Positions 1-14,307 of a stretch of DNA of 64,000 nt are shown here, one piece after another. The translations under genes were made by a program, and so were the position numbers. This stretch comes from Epiperipatus broadwayi (lineage: Eukaryota > Onychophora > Udeonychophora > Euonychophora > Peripatidae). Where the stretch lies: the NCBI GenBank assembly GCA_028023455.1, contig JAQFVV010012672.1, forward strand, positions 1 through 64,000, given 5' to 3'. Each line of letters begins with the position of its first letter. Position 1 is the stretch's first letter. The notes below the pieces were generated by a model. The model worked only from the letters and a program-made list of their open reading frames with translations. It had not been told where the DNA came from and ran no database searches.

Positions 1-2959
1 TGATGCTATATCCGTATGTTCTCTCTGCTTGAGGTAGCGGAAAGTGGACGATCTTGAATCATTAGAATTCCCCATTATGCACCCATAAAAGGGAAGTGTA
101 GCCTTCGATTGTCCCATGCCCGTTACAATTTATATATATCATGGGGAGACAAACAAATACAGATCACTATATAAATGCACACATATATTGAAACGATAAC
201 TTTCCAAGCCCCTATCGTTTCACCATCAAACCTAATGACGCACTCATCTGTGCTAAGTTCGAACCTATTTAAATGTTAATAAATTTAAAATTCGCTCATG
301 TCTGTCTAAACAGTATTATATATTTATATGTGAACCAACGCTATAATTAGATAGGATTAGAAAAATTATAGCGTACTAAATTTACTTAATATTTCTAAAA
401 ATGTTCATTATATTATTTAAGTTAAGAGTAAATTATTAATTTTGTTGTTTAATATTGAAATTTCGTATGTGAATATATAATCTGTGCTATATAGAAGAAA
501 GACATGATTTTAAAATATGTAAAAGCCGTTATCTAAAAATAATATTAAATGTTTCTTTAAAAATTGTTAAAAGATTTCTTGTTTTAAATATATTTCAGGG
601 AAAAGTTTCTCGAAAATATATTTAAAAGCTATATCAAAATATGTTTGTAAATTATTTTAAATAAATATGTAAAAAGGTTTGCGTTTTAAAAAAAATGTTA
701 AAAGGTTGTTTTTAAATAAAAAGAGTTTCTATTATATGTAAGATTAAAAATAAAAGCTGGTCAAGTAATTAAAAAGATTTCTGGTTGTAAACAAGTGTCA
801 TTAATGACCACACCTGGAATCCGTAAAAAGTAAAACTAGTTCAAAATTTACTAATTAAAATCGTCTTAGATAACATTAAGTTATTTTAAAATCTAAATTG
901 GACAATTGTTTGCAACGAAAAATCTTAATTATAATAATAGCTTATGGAATGTTTCTAACATTAGTTATCTAAGATTGTAAAAATCTGGATTATAAATTGA
1001 AAATATTTAATTAAATTCCTGACTTTAGTGAGTCTTGAAGCGATAGATTTCGATAAGGAAAAGATATAAATACTCTGTATTTTTAACAAAAAAGAGGACA
1101 GTTATATTTTTAGAGAGAATTGCAGCCACTCTTCACGATTGTTAATGTTTAATATGTCTGGCTAAAAGCGGGCATTTTGTTGCTGTTACTCCGCGGGGAG
1201 AACAGGGGTTTCTCTTATCGAAATGCCTGAACCACCATCATGCTGATAGAAGAGACAAGCCTAACATAATGGGAAAGATGATGCCATCAGCCGCCCAGTC
1301 AAACTCACCAAACCTACAGCCAAGAACTTGCAGTCCAGATAAATAATACCGGTACCGTTTTATTTTTCAAACCACAGAGCTCTGTGTAAATATATCTATA
1401 TAAGTTAGCTAACTCTCTTTTTAAAATAATTATAAAACTAAATGTAATCAAAACTTAAATCCATTTAATATTTTAAATATGTCAATTGCTATCAAAATTT
1501 AATGTTGTTGAAGTTTAAATAATCTGACTATTTTTATATTTTCCATTCACTTCAAAGTAAATTATGTAGTTTAAAGTTATATCACTGCGGTTGTGTCTAT
1601 ATTTCTTTGCTTATTTTAAATGCTTATTATGTTTTATATGCCACTATTTCGAAAGTGGGCACTTAATTTCATATTTTGAAAAAGATATTTGAAAATCTTC
1701 GCGTAATTTGTTTATAGCATCAACTTTCTGCGCTGTTTCGAAATCCTAATTTTTTTTATTATTTAAATGATTTAATATGTGAAATGTGGCTCTTTTAATC
1801 AACCATTTAAAAACTTAAGTTTATAATTTTATTAAGAATTAAATTTAGCCTTGATCATATTTATAAGTATATTTGTCATTTAAGTTCTTAAGTCCATAGA
1901 AATATACTTTTCCTCCTTAAAAGTATTTATTATCTATAAGTAACCTAAATAAATCGAGCATGTCAAAGTACAGACTTATTAATATCTCCTTTAGTAGCAT
2001 AGACATTTATTATCAAGCTACACAAGAGTTGGTCCCAATTTGATAGAGCTAATATGCTATTGTCTCGTATTTCATAGTATGAAATAAACTATTCTTTGCT
2101 TGGCGGATGTGATATATTATTTTATAAAATTATTCTCGTTTTGCTGCTATATGTAATATACGTATATCAAGATGGAGACACGGCATTGCCAGCACATCTT
2201 CTCTTATAAGGTAGAGCAGTAGCGAAGCCTGAGCCAAGGTCAGGTTAGCACATAAGTCCCCCACTATTCCTGAACACAATGTTCCTTTTTCACGCAGCAT
2301 TGCGATCGGTTACAGGGTACCGGCGTTTGTCGCAAGAACGCTGAAGTTATTTCATCCATCCACAGAGTGACTTTTCTTATTATTGTTTACCTGTGCCATA
2401 GTGCATTGGTAAAATCTTATTTCAGCCAACTCTTCCACCTTAACATAACGCTTTCAACATTCTGAAAATTTCTCTCGAAAGCCATGTTCGATCGATCGTT
2501 ACTTGAGCTGGTTTATGTGCTCATTATTAAGTCATATTGTATATTTTAATAAATGAATTCATGATTAAAATTCAATATAATTATTTATATAACAGCCACA
2601 AATGTAATAGGAAATGGCTTAACTAGATTTATAGACATAACGTAGTGAATGATTACGTATTAATTGTAAAGCAATTCATAAGATTGGCACATGTTAAACC
2701 CATCTATGAAAATTTAATGATTACTTATGTAAAGCTATTTTGAATTACCCAATGTTTGTGTACATTCTACACTGAAATGCTATTGTAAATAAATGAAATA
2801 TGGATAGAAGAATTGTAAATAAATGTATAATTAGTTTAATGTATTTCGTTCTCTGTCTTGTTATTGATCTAATTCAATCCAATTCTAATTATTATTTATA
2901 GTCTACATATATGAAAACTATGCATTAAGTTAAAAGAACCTTTCTTTTAATTATCTGAG

Positions 2960-3090
2960 TCTTATTGCGTCTTCGTGACCTATGTCAGCCGTGTGGTAAG
3001 AGGTATACTACGTGTAATTTCAATGTGGTCATTCGTAGGGTCTTGAGTTTTGGAATCCTGGCTCACGAGTTGAAGTGTGGTCAGACTTGG
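2960..3090 (+). repeat. Possible degenerate tRNA-derived SINE head
   Basis: The segment has a box-A-like stretch (GTGGTAAGAGG) followed about 50 bp later by a box-B-like stretch (TTGAGTTTTGGAATCC), the spacing of a Pol III internal promoter. It is much less AT-rich than its surroundings. No tail, target duplication or second copy was seen, so this is a weak call. Confidence 0.25.
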
Positions 3091-5514
3091 GATGTGACAG
3101 TCCTAGTCTGGTCAGCTTCGGCTTTTTTGCTTGGATTCTGAATTCTGTTATGCGAATGTATAAACATGACTGTTACAATATACATATTCTAACATTCAAT
3201 TTCATTCTCATATGTGAGACATATAAATATCACCTTCTTAGAAATTATAAGTTAAAATAAAATCAGCTTTCTAAACTATCCATATGTATAAATGCACATT
3301 GTGATCGGCTGCACATACTCTTATTTTTATTATAAATATCTTATCCAGATGATTTTTTTTATATAGCTTCAGAGAAATAACTTTAGTAAAATTAAATCTT
3401 AAGTATTTTAAATACAATCTTTTTTATATTCTTTTTTAAAACATATTAATTCTTTCAGAGAAAGATTGATTTAATATTTACTTAGACTAAATCTTGATTA
3501 TTTAAAACTGTCTTTGTTTTTTAAAACTCTTGAGAAATATTTGTGAAAATAAAATTGACTTTTTTTTTTTTAATAAGTAAATTCCTTACAATTTTCTCCT
3601 CATTACTGTTTAATAGCACATATTCAGGGGCATACCTCATATATGTCAAATTTTATACTAAAACCAAAATAAATATTATAGAAAATAACTAAAACGCAAA
3701 AGTTAAAATTGGAAAAAAATATATGATAAAATGAATATACAAAATGCATAAACTAAATTACAAACTAAATGATATAGATAAGTATTATTGGCTTGTGACA
3801 ACTAATGTCTCTTTAACTTTATTAAATTATTAATGTTCATAATAAGTAAAAGTATTACCTTAAGTCTGTGAAGAGATCATTTTAAACATGGAGTGAAGAT
3901 TAAATTTATACATGCACATTTTAATTCTAGATGAATGTAAAAGAGCTTTTTAGTTTCCTAGTTAAAAATACAGTTGATAATTTTCAAATATTCAGTAACA
4001 ATCGTTTTTATATTCCAGGTAGAGTTTCACTATTGAGAAATGCATTTGTCATAGCTGCAGTGTTATATATATATGTAGCTGGTTGGCACAAGATTGGAAT
4101 TAATTTAGTTGATAGATTTAGGTAACCATGTTATGGGATTTACACATGGGAAATTCAGCTACTCATAGTGGTTACTTCAATTGCTTGAAAAGCTTTCTTG
4201 ATATATTTGTTGACAGCAATAACATCTTGGTAAAACGAGACATTTCTGAGTCTGCCTATTTATACAGATACTAATTTTGCAATGTATATATATATATTAA
4301 TATAATTAAAACAAACCAGTAATTAATTTTATTCACCCATGTTTACAAAATTCCTTAGATAAAGAAAACAATTAGTTATCTTAATATCTAAAAACATGTT
4401 CAATTGAAATTTTAAAACATTTGGAAAATATTAAACAAAGGAATTTACCTTACTATTGTGATAAACTATTTTATGCCAACATTTTATTAATTCAATATTG
4501 CTTAAAATAATTTTCTTTCTATATCTTAACTTTTAAACAAGTTTTTTTTAAAAAAAAACTAAATAAAAATAAACCAATTCCATTTTTTTTTTGAACACAC
4601 ATACTTTTACCTATGCACATGTGTGCCTATAATATAGAAACCTAACTTTAATGATAAAATATAAATTTAATTTATAAAATCTGACTCCAACTCATGATTT
4701 CCAATTACTTCTATTTTCTTAAATTTAATTTGAGATAGGCAAACTAACACAATGTCCATTCATAAGTAGATTAAGATATGAATTATGATTTTTCAGCCTA
4801 CATGGGAGACAGTCAAGAAATGAGCCAAAGTCACTTGTGTCACAATTCTGCTGTGAAAACTATTGTGCTTAAAGAATTGCTATAGTTTTTCTGCTTAAAT
4901 TTGTACCTTTGTGAAATGGATAGCCATTTGGAGCAAAAATATACAGAAAATATTTTATTGCTTAACATAAGGTATATATGAAATGTACATCAGCACTACC
5001 CATGTATACAAGATTTCATATATGTCTGATCCGCATGTATTAACAATTAACTTGGAATTGACTATGCCATTCGTATTGAGAAAGAATCTGGAATAGTCTA
5101 TCATCCAGTTTCATAGTGTATACATGTTAAATTCCTTCAATGAAAGAATTTATTCTTGACCATTTTATATATGATTTTTTAAACTTTTTATTTATGGCAC
5201 TAAAATAGAATGGTATCAAATATTTCATCAAAAAAAAAAAAAATCATCTCAAACAACAGTTGTATTAAATTTAACCAAAAGGCAAATAATATATTTATTT
5301 ACAATGTCAAAAAATCAAGTCAGATGATATTCTCAAAGTTTGTTAAGAGCTTATTTTGCGAGCTCTATATATAACAATTTATTTACAAATATGCACATAA
5401 TGTGAATTTATGTTTATCATATATTATCTAGTTTGACAGATAGTTTTACATGTTCAAAAATACAAATGCCTTTATTATTATGAATTACATATTATATTAA
5501 TATATATATATTGT

Positions 5515-5600
5515 AGTGATGAGCTACAACCTGCCATACCATCCAGTTATTTAAGACACTCTACCAATTGGAGCCACATAACATATTTGCTTAACCAATA
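5515..5600 (-). repeat. tRNA-derived SINE-like fragment
   Basis: On the minus strand the sequence reads CAATTGGTAGAGTG (box-A-like), then about 35 bp later GGTTGTAGCTC (box-B-like), the arrangement of a tRNA-derived SINE head. The rest of the element is not identifiable. Nearby, 5340-5395 resembles the 3' tail of the hammerhead-bearing element at 60.5 kb, so this stretch may hold several small retroposon scraps. Confidence 0.3.
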
Positions 5601-8600
5601 AATTGCCAAGCAAATTCTCATATTAACATTTTTTTTCTTTCCAACATAAACATGTGTATAAACATCTTTTTATTTCTAAAGAAGTAATAAAAGCCATTAA
5701 ATTACTAGGGAGAAACAGATAGGTATATTAACACTGGAGTAGAATGTATTATATGTTAATAATTGGGGATGACTATAAAAAAAAAAACTTGCACATAAAC
5801 TTAAAATAAATAAATAAATAAAAACAATGACTGAATTTAAAATATTTATAAATTATTATTTTTATTTATAATCCCATTTATTTATATTACGTCAGTTAAA
5901 CAATAGGAAATGTCATGGTTAAAATGTTTAAAAAACTTCACACGACCTACAATGCAGTATTAATTGTTATAATTGTCTTCTGCTTTCGAAGATAGAACAT
6001 TATTATTTTTTCTGCTTAAAAAAAATAAATTTGAATACAAAATGGATGTGAATGATCGAATTTAAGTATATAAATATTTTTTAAAATATTAATCAAAATG
6101 ACCAAAAGCTGATATTTAAAAGCAATCGTTTGAAGGTAAAGAAATAATTTAAAAGTAAGAATATTTAAATTATTTGCTAATTAGACAAATTTCAGTTAAA
6201 TTTATGCGTTGCAGTAATATTCAATAATTAATTGTTTTGATATATAATAATATCGTCATTGAAATCTTGAGAAGCAAATGAATCAATAAATATATATTAT
6301 TTTTATATCATGATTGCTTGCTGAAAAGTTTTTACCATGGGATAATAATACGTCATCGATAAAGCCATAAAAGTTTAAAGATTTTACCTGCCCATTTAGG
6401 AGAAACTTAAAAACCATCTTTGCTTTAAATAAAATGCCTAACCAAATCCAAGACAGGATAATTGGAGAACATTATTATTTTTTGACTCAGACAAGAAATT
6501 GCTATTCTTCGTGGGAATAGAACTTCATCTCCATTCCTAGGAATTTATTTAGCAAATGAACAATTTCCAGCAGACTAATCGAACTTTAATTAACATAATG
6601 GGATAAGAATTGTAATTTTTGTTTTATTATTTTGTCTATTGTAAATTTTATGTATTATTTTCGTTTCTACAAATGGAAGCTAATGTGTATAATTTTGGAG
6701 AAACTCTGTATGAGAGTAATAGGGGGGGGGGGATTAGATTTATATATATATATATATTTTTTTTATCATCTTTAATTGTATAAAGAATAAAAAAAATTAC
6801 TAGTTTTGACCTTCCCATCTGACTGACTTTTGACAACATATAGGAAATTAGGAGGTAAGACATTTTAATATTATCTTATAGTAAGCAAAACACATTAATA
6901 GATTTCTTTTTATTTCTTTATTATTAATTAAGCTTATTTATATATTGCTTTTATAAATCAATGATTTATAAGCATTGATTTATCTAGACAACAAAGATTT
7001 TTTTGTTGTTGTTATGTTTGTATACATATTTTAAATTAGCCAGCTAAAATCGAAATCACATATACATATAATTTTACATATTCGTTGTTGTAAATAATTA
7101 GTCAAGTACATGAACTTGTACCATTGGGTTTAGGGCAAGGGTTTTATTTTTATTAATATCATTATAGATATTGATGTGGTAGAAATTTATCCATGACAAA
7201 ATAAATTACATGTATCAGATTTAATTGTTATTCATATTTTATATTTTTGTTAGTCAATAAATGTTCATATAATTCGTTATTTTAATCTGGTCTCTAACTC
7301 ATCATTATTTCCATATCCAACATCAGCTTTATAGTTCTTCATTATTCACATACCCATTATAAACATTATTATCTTATTTAGTTTTACACCTATTAATATT
7401 ATTACTAAGACAGAGGAAATACATATACATATTTAAGTTATTTATTATAACTTTTAATACATATATACTTATACTGCACCTACATATTTTTTATATATCT
7501 TATGCTTAATTGATTTTTGGTAATTAATTATCACCTATATAGAGGTGCAATAACTACTATTAGTGTGATCTCCTTCCCTGATAAGAGAGTTCAGGCAATT
7601 ACTTCCTGAGTTTGAATACTGTGGTATAATGTGGCTAGAAAGGGGTGAAAATTGGATGAACTGACCCAAATTGTATCTAGGTTAATAAAAATGAGTAGAG
7701 GTAGTCTATTGGAAGTAAGTACAATCATAGGTTATGTATTTCATTGCATAATCACTTGCATCCTATCTGAAGACCCAAAGTCCGACCATAGTAAGATGTG
7801 CTCCCCTTATCTCTTATGGAATCCACCAGTGCGCTACAATATATATAATTAATCTAAAAAAGAAATGAAATTACTGCCTAAATGTATAATCCCTTCCCTC
7901 ATATGCATCTACTGAGAACTGAGAGTTAATGGAAAGAAAAGGTTAAGACAATTGTTTTCAAGATTAATTTATAGACAGTCAATGGAAGCAATGTTAGCAT
8001 GAACCAAAATGAAAGCCATCTTCTAAATAATAAAATTATATGGAACCATTCACATTACTTGATGAATTCCATGCAGGAACTTATATGCTAGCTTGATTTG
8101 ATATAGTGGTATATTACATTAACATTAAACTGAAAATCTTGGCATATTCTCACAAAATATGTTGTGTTTGAGAAATGTTCTCAAGATACTAAAAAAAAAG
8201 AGATTGGTGTGTCTGATCCAAAGATATGCTATTATGATTTTCATTTATTAATTATATGATTTACTATTGTACATTATGAAGGTAAAAATGTCATTATTTT
8301 TTACTAAGATTATCTTTGTAGTAAATTGAATGAGGGATTAATAAGTTTAATTATGATTTGGTTTTACATATTATTATGTCATTCACCATAGAGTTTGGCT
8401 TGATTTTAAGATAATCAATGAAATATTAGCAAGTATTATTTATTTGTAAAATCAACTGATTAGATTATGGATAAATATAGAGATCTATGAAATTCTAGTA
8501 TAACTAAAAATTTATCTTTAATGTGAACATAACTTCATGAATGTAAAGGGTGTTTTTTTTTTTCTGACACTCTGGAAATTATAAAGTTTTGAAGTGCTGG

Positions 8601-9794
8601 TGAATGAGATAAGTGGAGTCTAGTATTTAGCAACAATAAACTGATTTTTTCACTATATCTTAGGTTTTTCATTTTTATAAAACTCTTATCTCTGAAATTT
8701 AGTCTATTTTCTTTAAAATTAATATGAATGGGCAACAACAACATATTATTATTAGAATTATCATATTTTTTCTCATTTCATTAAAAAATTTGATAATTCT
8801 TAAGAGATTAATACTGGCATGGAATTCACTAATTTTTTAATATTAGTATATGTTGTCTTCATGTTATATACTTATAATAAAAAAAAAAAAAAGAAAAAAT
8901 GCAACTATTAGAATATGTATTCCTTGAATAAAAGGAATTTCAGATAGTACTTGATGTATGCTAAAGCTCGATAATATAAAAATAACATTCTATCCTAACT
9001 TAAGAACTCAATTCCCTGTCGAATCTCTTATGTGAATATTAGCAATTATCACATCACTTCTATGAGAAATACCTAATGTAGTAAAGCAGCAGTCATCATT
9101 ATCAGCCCTGTTCATAATATAGATTTTTTAAACACCAGGATCTTATCCAGTGATTCTCTCCATTAAAAATAAAATCAGAGAAGCTATTGAGATCCTTAAG
9201 AAACAGAGTGTACAACAAATGTAATGATACACGTAAACTATCTCTGATCTGGAAAAAAATTTAAAACCCATTAATCTGAATAACTGATCATTTTTATATT
9301 GTTTTTAGATATCTATTATCATTCCAGTCTTTTTTATATTTTAAAATTTTATGTTGCTTTCTATTGGTTGAACTTTTAATTTTGTTTGTACTATAAATCA
9401 TATATGGATGAACTGGATAATATGTCATTTATAATTTACAGCCAATAAAATTTTTTATTTAACAGAGTAGAATAATATAATAATATATTGCTAATACAAT
9501 CACAGTAATTCAACATATACAAAGCTGAAATTTGATAATTTGCTTTAACTGTTAATTTCAAATGTTAAGTACTGATTACTTAATTAAAAATACTTAGATA
9601 CTATAACTGCAATCACTCTTTTATACAAAGAACTAATTGGTAATTATTCAAAACAACAAATAAAAGACAATATTCATAAATTAAATTTAGTCTAGGGAAA
9701 TTATAGATATCTAATGGGTGACCGTGTCCATGATGGAGTGACTATACAATTTTTATTTTTAATTGACTAATTTATAAGTCACAGATAAAAACTA

Positions 9795-9836
9795 GACTGG
9801 ACCCGCATAAAGACAAGCTTTTATGCAGAACCAGTC
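9795..9836. other. Two-helix hairpin of unknown role
   Basis: GACTGG pairs with CCAGTC (outer helix) and GCATAAA with TTTATGC (inner helix), separated by a small internal loop and closed by an 8-base loop. It lies in otherwise AT-rich sequence. It could be a MITE scrap or a chance structure. Confidence 0.25.
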
Positions 9837-11119
9837 ATGTTTCCTGACTGTTATCCTCTCTGCATTAATAATATCATTAAAAGATAAAGTAAAATAATCT
9901 ACTTAGAATTTGGATGAGAAATAAACAAACAAAAAATTATTAAAAATAACAATTTTATTAATCAACATAATGAAAATAACATAAATCATATTTATATCTA
10001 AATATTTGTATGGAAAGCATGCATGATAAGAAAAATTTTTGTTGATTTATAATAATTTTTTTAAAAGTTTATATTAAGTTTATTCAATTACCTATTTATG
10101 TTTCAATGAGTTCACATTTCATTAACTTTTGAATGCAGATATATGATCATTAAAATCATTACTTTAAATGTATGCAAGCAATTTTTTAATATTTTAATTT
10201 CTCGTGATTTGTTTCAATCATAGTTTATTTCCATGAAGTTTTTTTTCTATGTTTGAGGGTGTCAAAATTATGCAAATTTATCAATCAAGTCATAGAAGAA
10301 TATTTACATTTGTCAACTAGTTAGAAAGCAAGTTTCCTTATATCAAGTTTCAGACATTTTCATCATCCGAAAGTAATTAATAGACTGGCTGAATCAAAGT
10401 TAATTTCTATGGGATTCTTTTGCTTATAGTTCCATAATCAGCTATATTACTGGGAATTTTTGGGTGAGACACTCTGAATTTTTACCCCTGAAGTTGCATT
10501 ATATCAACTTAAACAATCATTAAAACTTTCTTGACTCCCATCTTATAAGTAACACCAAAGAAGTAGTGACAATTCTCTCTCTTTGGTTGAACACAGACAA
10601 TCTGAGTTTCCTTTTTTTATTTCTAATTGGTTTCCATAGCAACTTGGTATTATTAATAGTTAATTTTATTTTACAATAAAGAATTGCAATACATTTTTAA
10701 TTTTTACAATTATTATTATTTCAAATTTCTTTATAATTCATTTTATACACATGACTTTTATATATTTTAGAATTTAAAAAAATGCATATGCATTTACTAA
10801 AAAACTAAGCGAGTAAACTGTCCTAGAGGTTACAATATATTTATCTGGCTAAATATGAAAATATTAAGGGAAACACTATGTCATAATTAATTTATATGAG
10901 AAATTTTGCAATACAATTTATGTTTTAATAGTTACAAAATTATAGTTATTTAAAACTGTTACAATATTTAAACCTCCACAAAATATTTAAACTTCAAAAA
11001 TCTTCTGCAATTTTTTAAGTAAATAATATACAGTTTAAAGAATGTGTGTGAGGAAGCATTCTTAATGCTAAAACTAAAACAATCCAATTTGATTGAAATA
11101 ATTATGCATCAGCACAACT

Positions 11120-12275
11120 TTAAATTGTGGGATGAAAATATCCTAGCAACATTTGAAGACAAATAGTTCAAAATGAATGATGATTGGCCTATAGATCATC
11201 CTATTAATGGAATTGTATTCAGCATTGTGTTGAACTATTTTAAACAGCAGATGATTCCTAGCTCTAGCACTAAGAACAATTTACACCAGATATGTTGATG
11301 ACATATTCATTGTGGTACCGAAGAATATAATAACAGGTATTCAAAACCAACTACAAACCCTCACAGGTTTGATTTTGACGAAAATGAACAAAATGTGATT
11401 AATTGCCTGGATCTAAAAATTCAGAGAGAACACACTGAACTCAATTACTGCATGACAATCAAACCTCTTCACATAAGAGAGTAAACACACCCACTCTCAA
11501 GATCTCCCAATTCACACAAATTTGCTGGTCTTATAGCATTCTTGTTTCAAAACCATCACTTATGCAAATTTGAAGCTGACAGTAAAAACATCTCTTGTTA
11601 TGTCAGAGATGTGATAAGTGTAGGATTCAACCATAGAACAATTGCCAATAGAATCGAGCTCTTCTACAAAAACCTAACCCAAAATAACAACAAAGAAGAT
11701 AAACAACAACTAAGTTTACCTTGCATCCCCAGTGTGGTGAAAAACTTTGTCAATTACATTATGAATTTAAAGTAGGATTTAGAACTCCGCCAAACACTAA
11801 CAGAATAATTAATAACACTAAGGATAAAATAAACCTAGAATCACTGCCATGGATGGTATACAAGATTGCATGCCCTAAAGCAGGATGCACTGCAATATAT
11901 TATGATGAAACTCGAGCCACAGTCAGTAATAGATTATCTCAGCATAAGTATGCATATAAAAGATTGCTAAACAAAAAAGTGGGCAATTCTATATTTGTTG
12001 ATCATCAAAAGGTAGTTGTGTATTTGAACCCTCCAGGGCTGAGATAATATATATTGAGAGAAACAATGTCAAAAGGAAAATCAAGGAGGCTTACTTCATT
12101 GCTAGTGACATAAATGCTATAAATAGAAAATACACGTGTTTTGCAATTTCAAAAAAAATGGATGGTCTGAGTTGTTTTGCATAAATTTGCATACAATGAG
12201 TTTAATACATAATAAGGCTATGAATATGGAGTAAACAGGTTCTGAAAGCACTTAGCCAATATTAAGATTTAGAAT
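11120..12275 (+). pseudogene. Decayed Penelope-like retroelement (RT and GIY-YIG endonuclease remnant)
   Basis: This is the 3' half of a Penelope-like element. In broken frames it encodes an RT motif-B segment (WPIDHPINGIVFSIVLNYFK), the catalytic RYVDDIFIV motif C, and a region ending PNSHKFAGLIAFLFQNHHLC that aligns with the intact copy at 43-46 kb. After a frameshift near 11770 comes a GIY-YIG endonuclease remnant with the two-cysteine segment MVYKIACPKAGCTAIYY followed by R and QH residues. Stops (for example after the IKPLHIRE segment near 11480) and frameshifts make it a pseudogene. The 5' part, including RT motifs 1-3, is absent. It is nearer in sequence to the old copy at 41-47 kb than random, but is a separate, diverged insertion. 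It ends just after a structured motif at 12216-12257 shared with the other copies. Confidence 0.85.
12216..12257 (+). ncRNA. Variant hammerhead-like motif at the PLE 3' end (copy 1)
   Basis: GGCT pairs with AGCC (helix I). Between them is AUGAAUA in place of the CUGANGA box, then a weak helix II (GGAG/TTCT), then GAAA and the hexamer AGCACT, followed by T at the cleavage position. The same motif occurs at the 3' ends of the other PLE copies at 43102-43142, 46468-46508 and 47052-47093. This copy is the most decayed: helix II is shortened by wobble pairs and the helix III hexamer is no longer fully self-complementary. Activity is doubtful here; its value is for comparison. Confidence 0.5.
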
Positions 12276-13912
12276 TTAGTAATTTTGCCTTTATACACTG
12301 AAGCATTTTGTATTAACTTTAAATATTATTAAACTTCCTAGATTTGTTTATCTCTAGTCTGTATTGCCTTTAATCCAAATTCTATTTTCTAGACCAATGT
12401 TTATCATCTTCTAGATCATCCATTAAAATAAAGTTAAATCTAAATCTGTTTTGAAGATATCAAAACTTTTCAAGATAGAATCTTCTGAATTTTTTAAAAA
12501 AATGTCTCGAGTATTTTGATCATAAAAAATCAACTTTTATAAAAATCTTTAAATCAAATAACACTCTGTATCACTTGCTAAAACATTCGCAATAATTTAT
12601 TTAATTTAATAAGATTCTCTACAAAGTTGACTATGAAAACAAAATTAAGGATCTATATTGTAGATGCACTTCTTCCTTTAGTGTTAACAAATTTGCAAGC
12701 AACATTGATTTAATTGCTGAAGAATACGTATGAAGAGGCTAGATAAAAAATAAATAAATACAATACATATTACACTTATATATAAAATCACTTTATAATA
12801 TTGATTTTTTGATTATGTAAATATGTATAGACAATAAATATATTGTATGTATACAGAAACATTACAATATTAGTACTTTTACATGTTTGCGGCTCCGAGG
12901 AAGACTGTTGTACAGTTAAAATTGCCAGTTAGATTGAAGATTAAATAAACATATTGCATTATACTAAGAGTATAAGGGAGTAGTAAATATTATTGCTATT
13001 TATTTTTATATTGTTTGATGTAAAATGTTATTTGACTTTATGCTGAATCACAATAAAAAACAAAGGATTAAGAAATATTATATGCCTTATATCATTTTTC
13101 ATATTCTTTCTATCTTCATAAGTGACTGAATACTTATTGTCAACACACTTTTATCATTATAATCTTTTTCTCCTTGTTTTACAAAGTTATTAGCATAATT
13201 ACTACCATTTTATATTCAATTTTTTTTTTAAAAAAAAAAATTACTTCATAAGAAGTACCAAATTTTTAATAGTCATAATCCTGAATTTCTTGACTTGGCA
13301 GCCATTTTACAAATAATTTCTCGGCTTTTATCTTATAACATTTTTTTAAAATTGAAAGCAAATATTTTTATTTAACTATCTTTATTGATAACTGTTAAAT
13401 ATATTAGTGTACAACCTCATCTGACAATGTACTGACCATCATCAATTTGTGTTTTCCATGGTTTAAAAGAATTGGAACTTTGAGACTTTGAATTTATAAA
13501 TTTCCCATATACATTTATCTATATGAGTGATAAATAATATCTCTCTAAGCCATTTCCTCATTTTGTTTAGTCAATCTTGTGAGATCTTTTTCTCCAAATT
13601 CATTACTATATTATTCTAATTTTTTGTTAATTATTTTGTTGATGTCTAAAGGTTTTAAATTGTATCACAAGCATGTTATATTTGTTAAGCACATATATTA
13701 TAGAGAGTTTGCTATAACACACAGTTCCCAGATATTCACGGTACGATTTGTGGATATAGAGGGACTTACTGTATATATATAAAACAATTTTTAGTTTGAT
13801 TTTTATCTTAATATTTTGTAAGCAGCTAAAATTGCTATCAGTACAAATGGTTATATTTTTTAGTTTAATTTTTAAAACTGTAATTAAAAAATGATGTAAT
13901 TTCTACTTTCAG

Positions 13913-14035
13913 ATTTGTAGAATAATCTCAGAACCTAATGTTAAAATTGTAAGAGATGCCCATGTTAAAGCTCCATATGCTGTTTTTGATACAACATGGA
14001 TTGCTTATGATGATGAGGAAAGTATAGAAGCAAAG
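13913..14035 (+). CDS. Chitinase (GH18), penultimate exon
   Basis: This 123-bp exon (41 codons, phase 0 at both ends) starts after a pyrimidine-rich TTTCAG acceptor and ends at a GTAATT donor. It encodes a glycoside hydrolase 18 segment near the end of the TIM barrel: an ICRII start like the E-I-C segment before the last barrel strands, then KAPYAVFDTTWIAYDDEESI, matching the conserved PYA...W-x-x-Y-D-D...S pattern of animal chitinases. GH18 chitinases hydrolyse beta-1,4 links in chitin and in arthropods act in moulting, gut lining turnover or immunity. The catalytic DxxDxDxE motif lies upstream and is not in the window. It splices in frame to the exon at 27668, whose first residues (ALYIKDNELGGASVWAID) continue the same fold. 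Which chitinase group it belongs to cannot be decided from the fragment. Confidence 0.93.
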
Positions 14036-14307
14036 GTAATTCTTATTTTCAGAATTTGATGTTCTAATAATGTAAAAATGTTTTGTGAAACTACATTAAA
14101 AAGATTGTTTCCATTTTGTAGATTAAAATATTTATGCAAGAATCTAGTAGCTTATTTTATTTTTGTCATAAGCTTTTTTTTTAAAAATTAATTTATTGTT
14201 TTATTTTTTTTTTTGGGGGTGGGGAACAAAAAATAAAATCTGCAAAAAATTCACAAAGATTACTATTTAAATATGTTTTCAGTATAAAATAAATATTCTT
14301 AATTGCT

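Larger units (their letters stand above)
1..13912. other. AT-rich region upstream of the chitinase exons (intron or intergenic)
   Basis: No host exon could be recognised here on either strand. I looked for the upstream GH18 motifs (the catalytic DxxDxDxE strand and the SxGG strand) and did not see them, so the remaining chitinase exons are either outside the window or missed. Two islands are less AT-rich than the rest, about 1110-1350 and 2160-2510, but have no long open frame and no family I recognise. An 11-G run lies at 6722-6732. The only clear gene-like content is the PLE remnant at 11.1-12.3 kb, annotated separately. Short ORFs in this stretch have no recognisable protein. Confidence 0.6.

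Noticed and set aside
1110-1350. GC-richer island as an rRNA, snRNA or mitochondrial insertion
   Set aside because: I could not align it to any such RNA from memory and it has no matching secondary structure; left unassigned.
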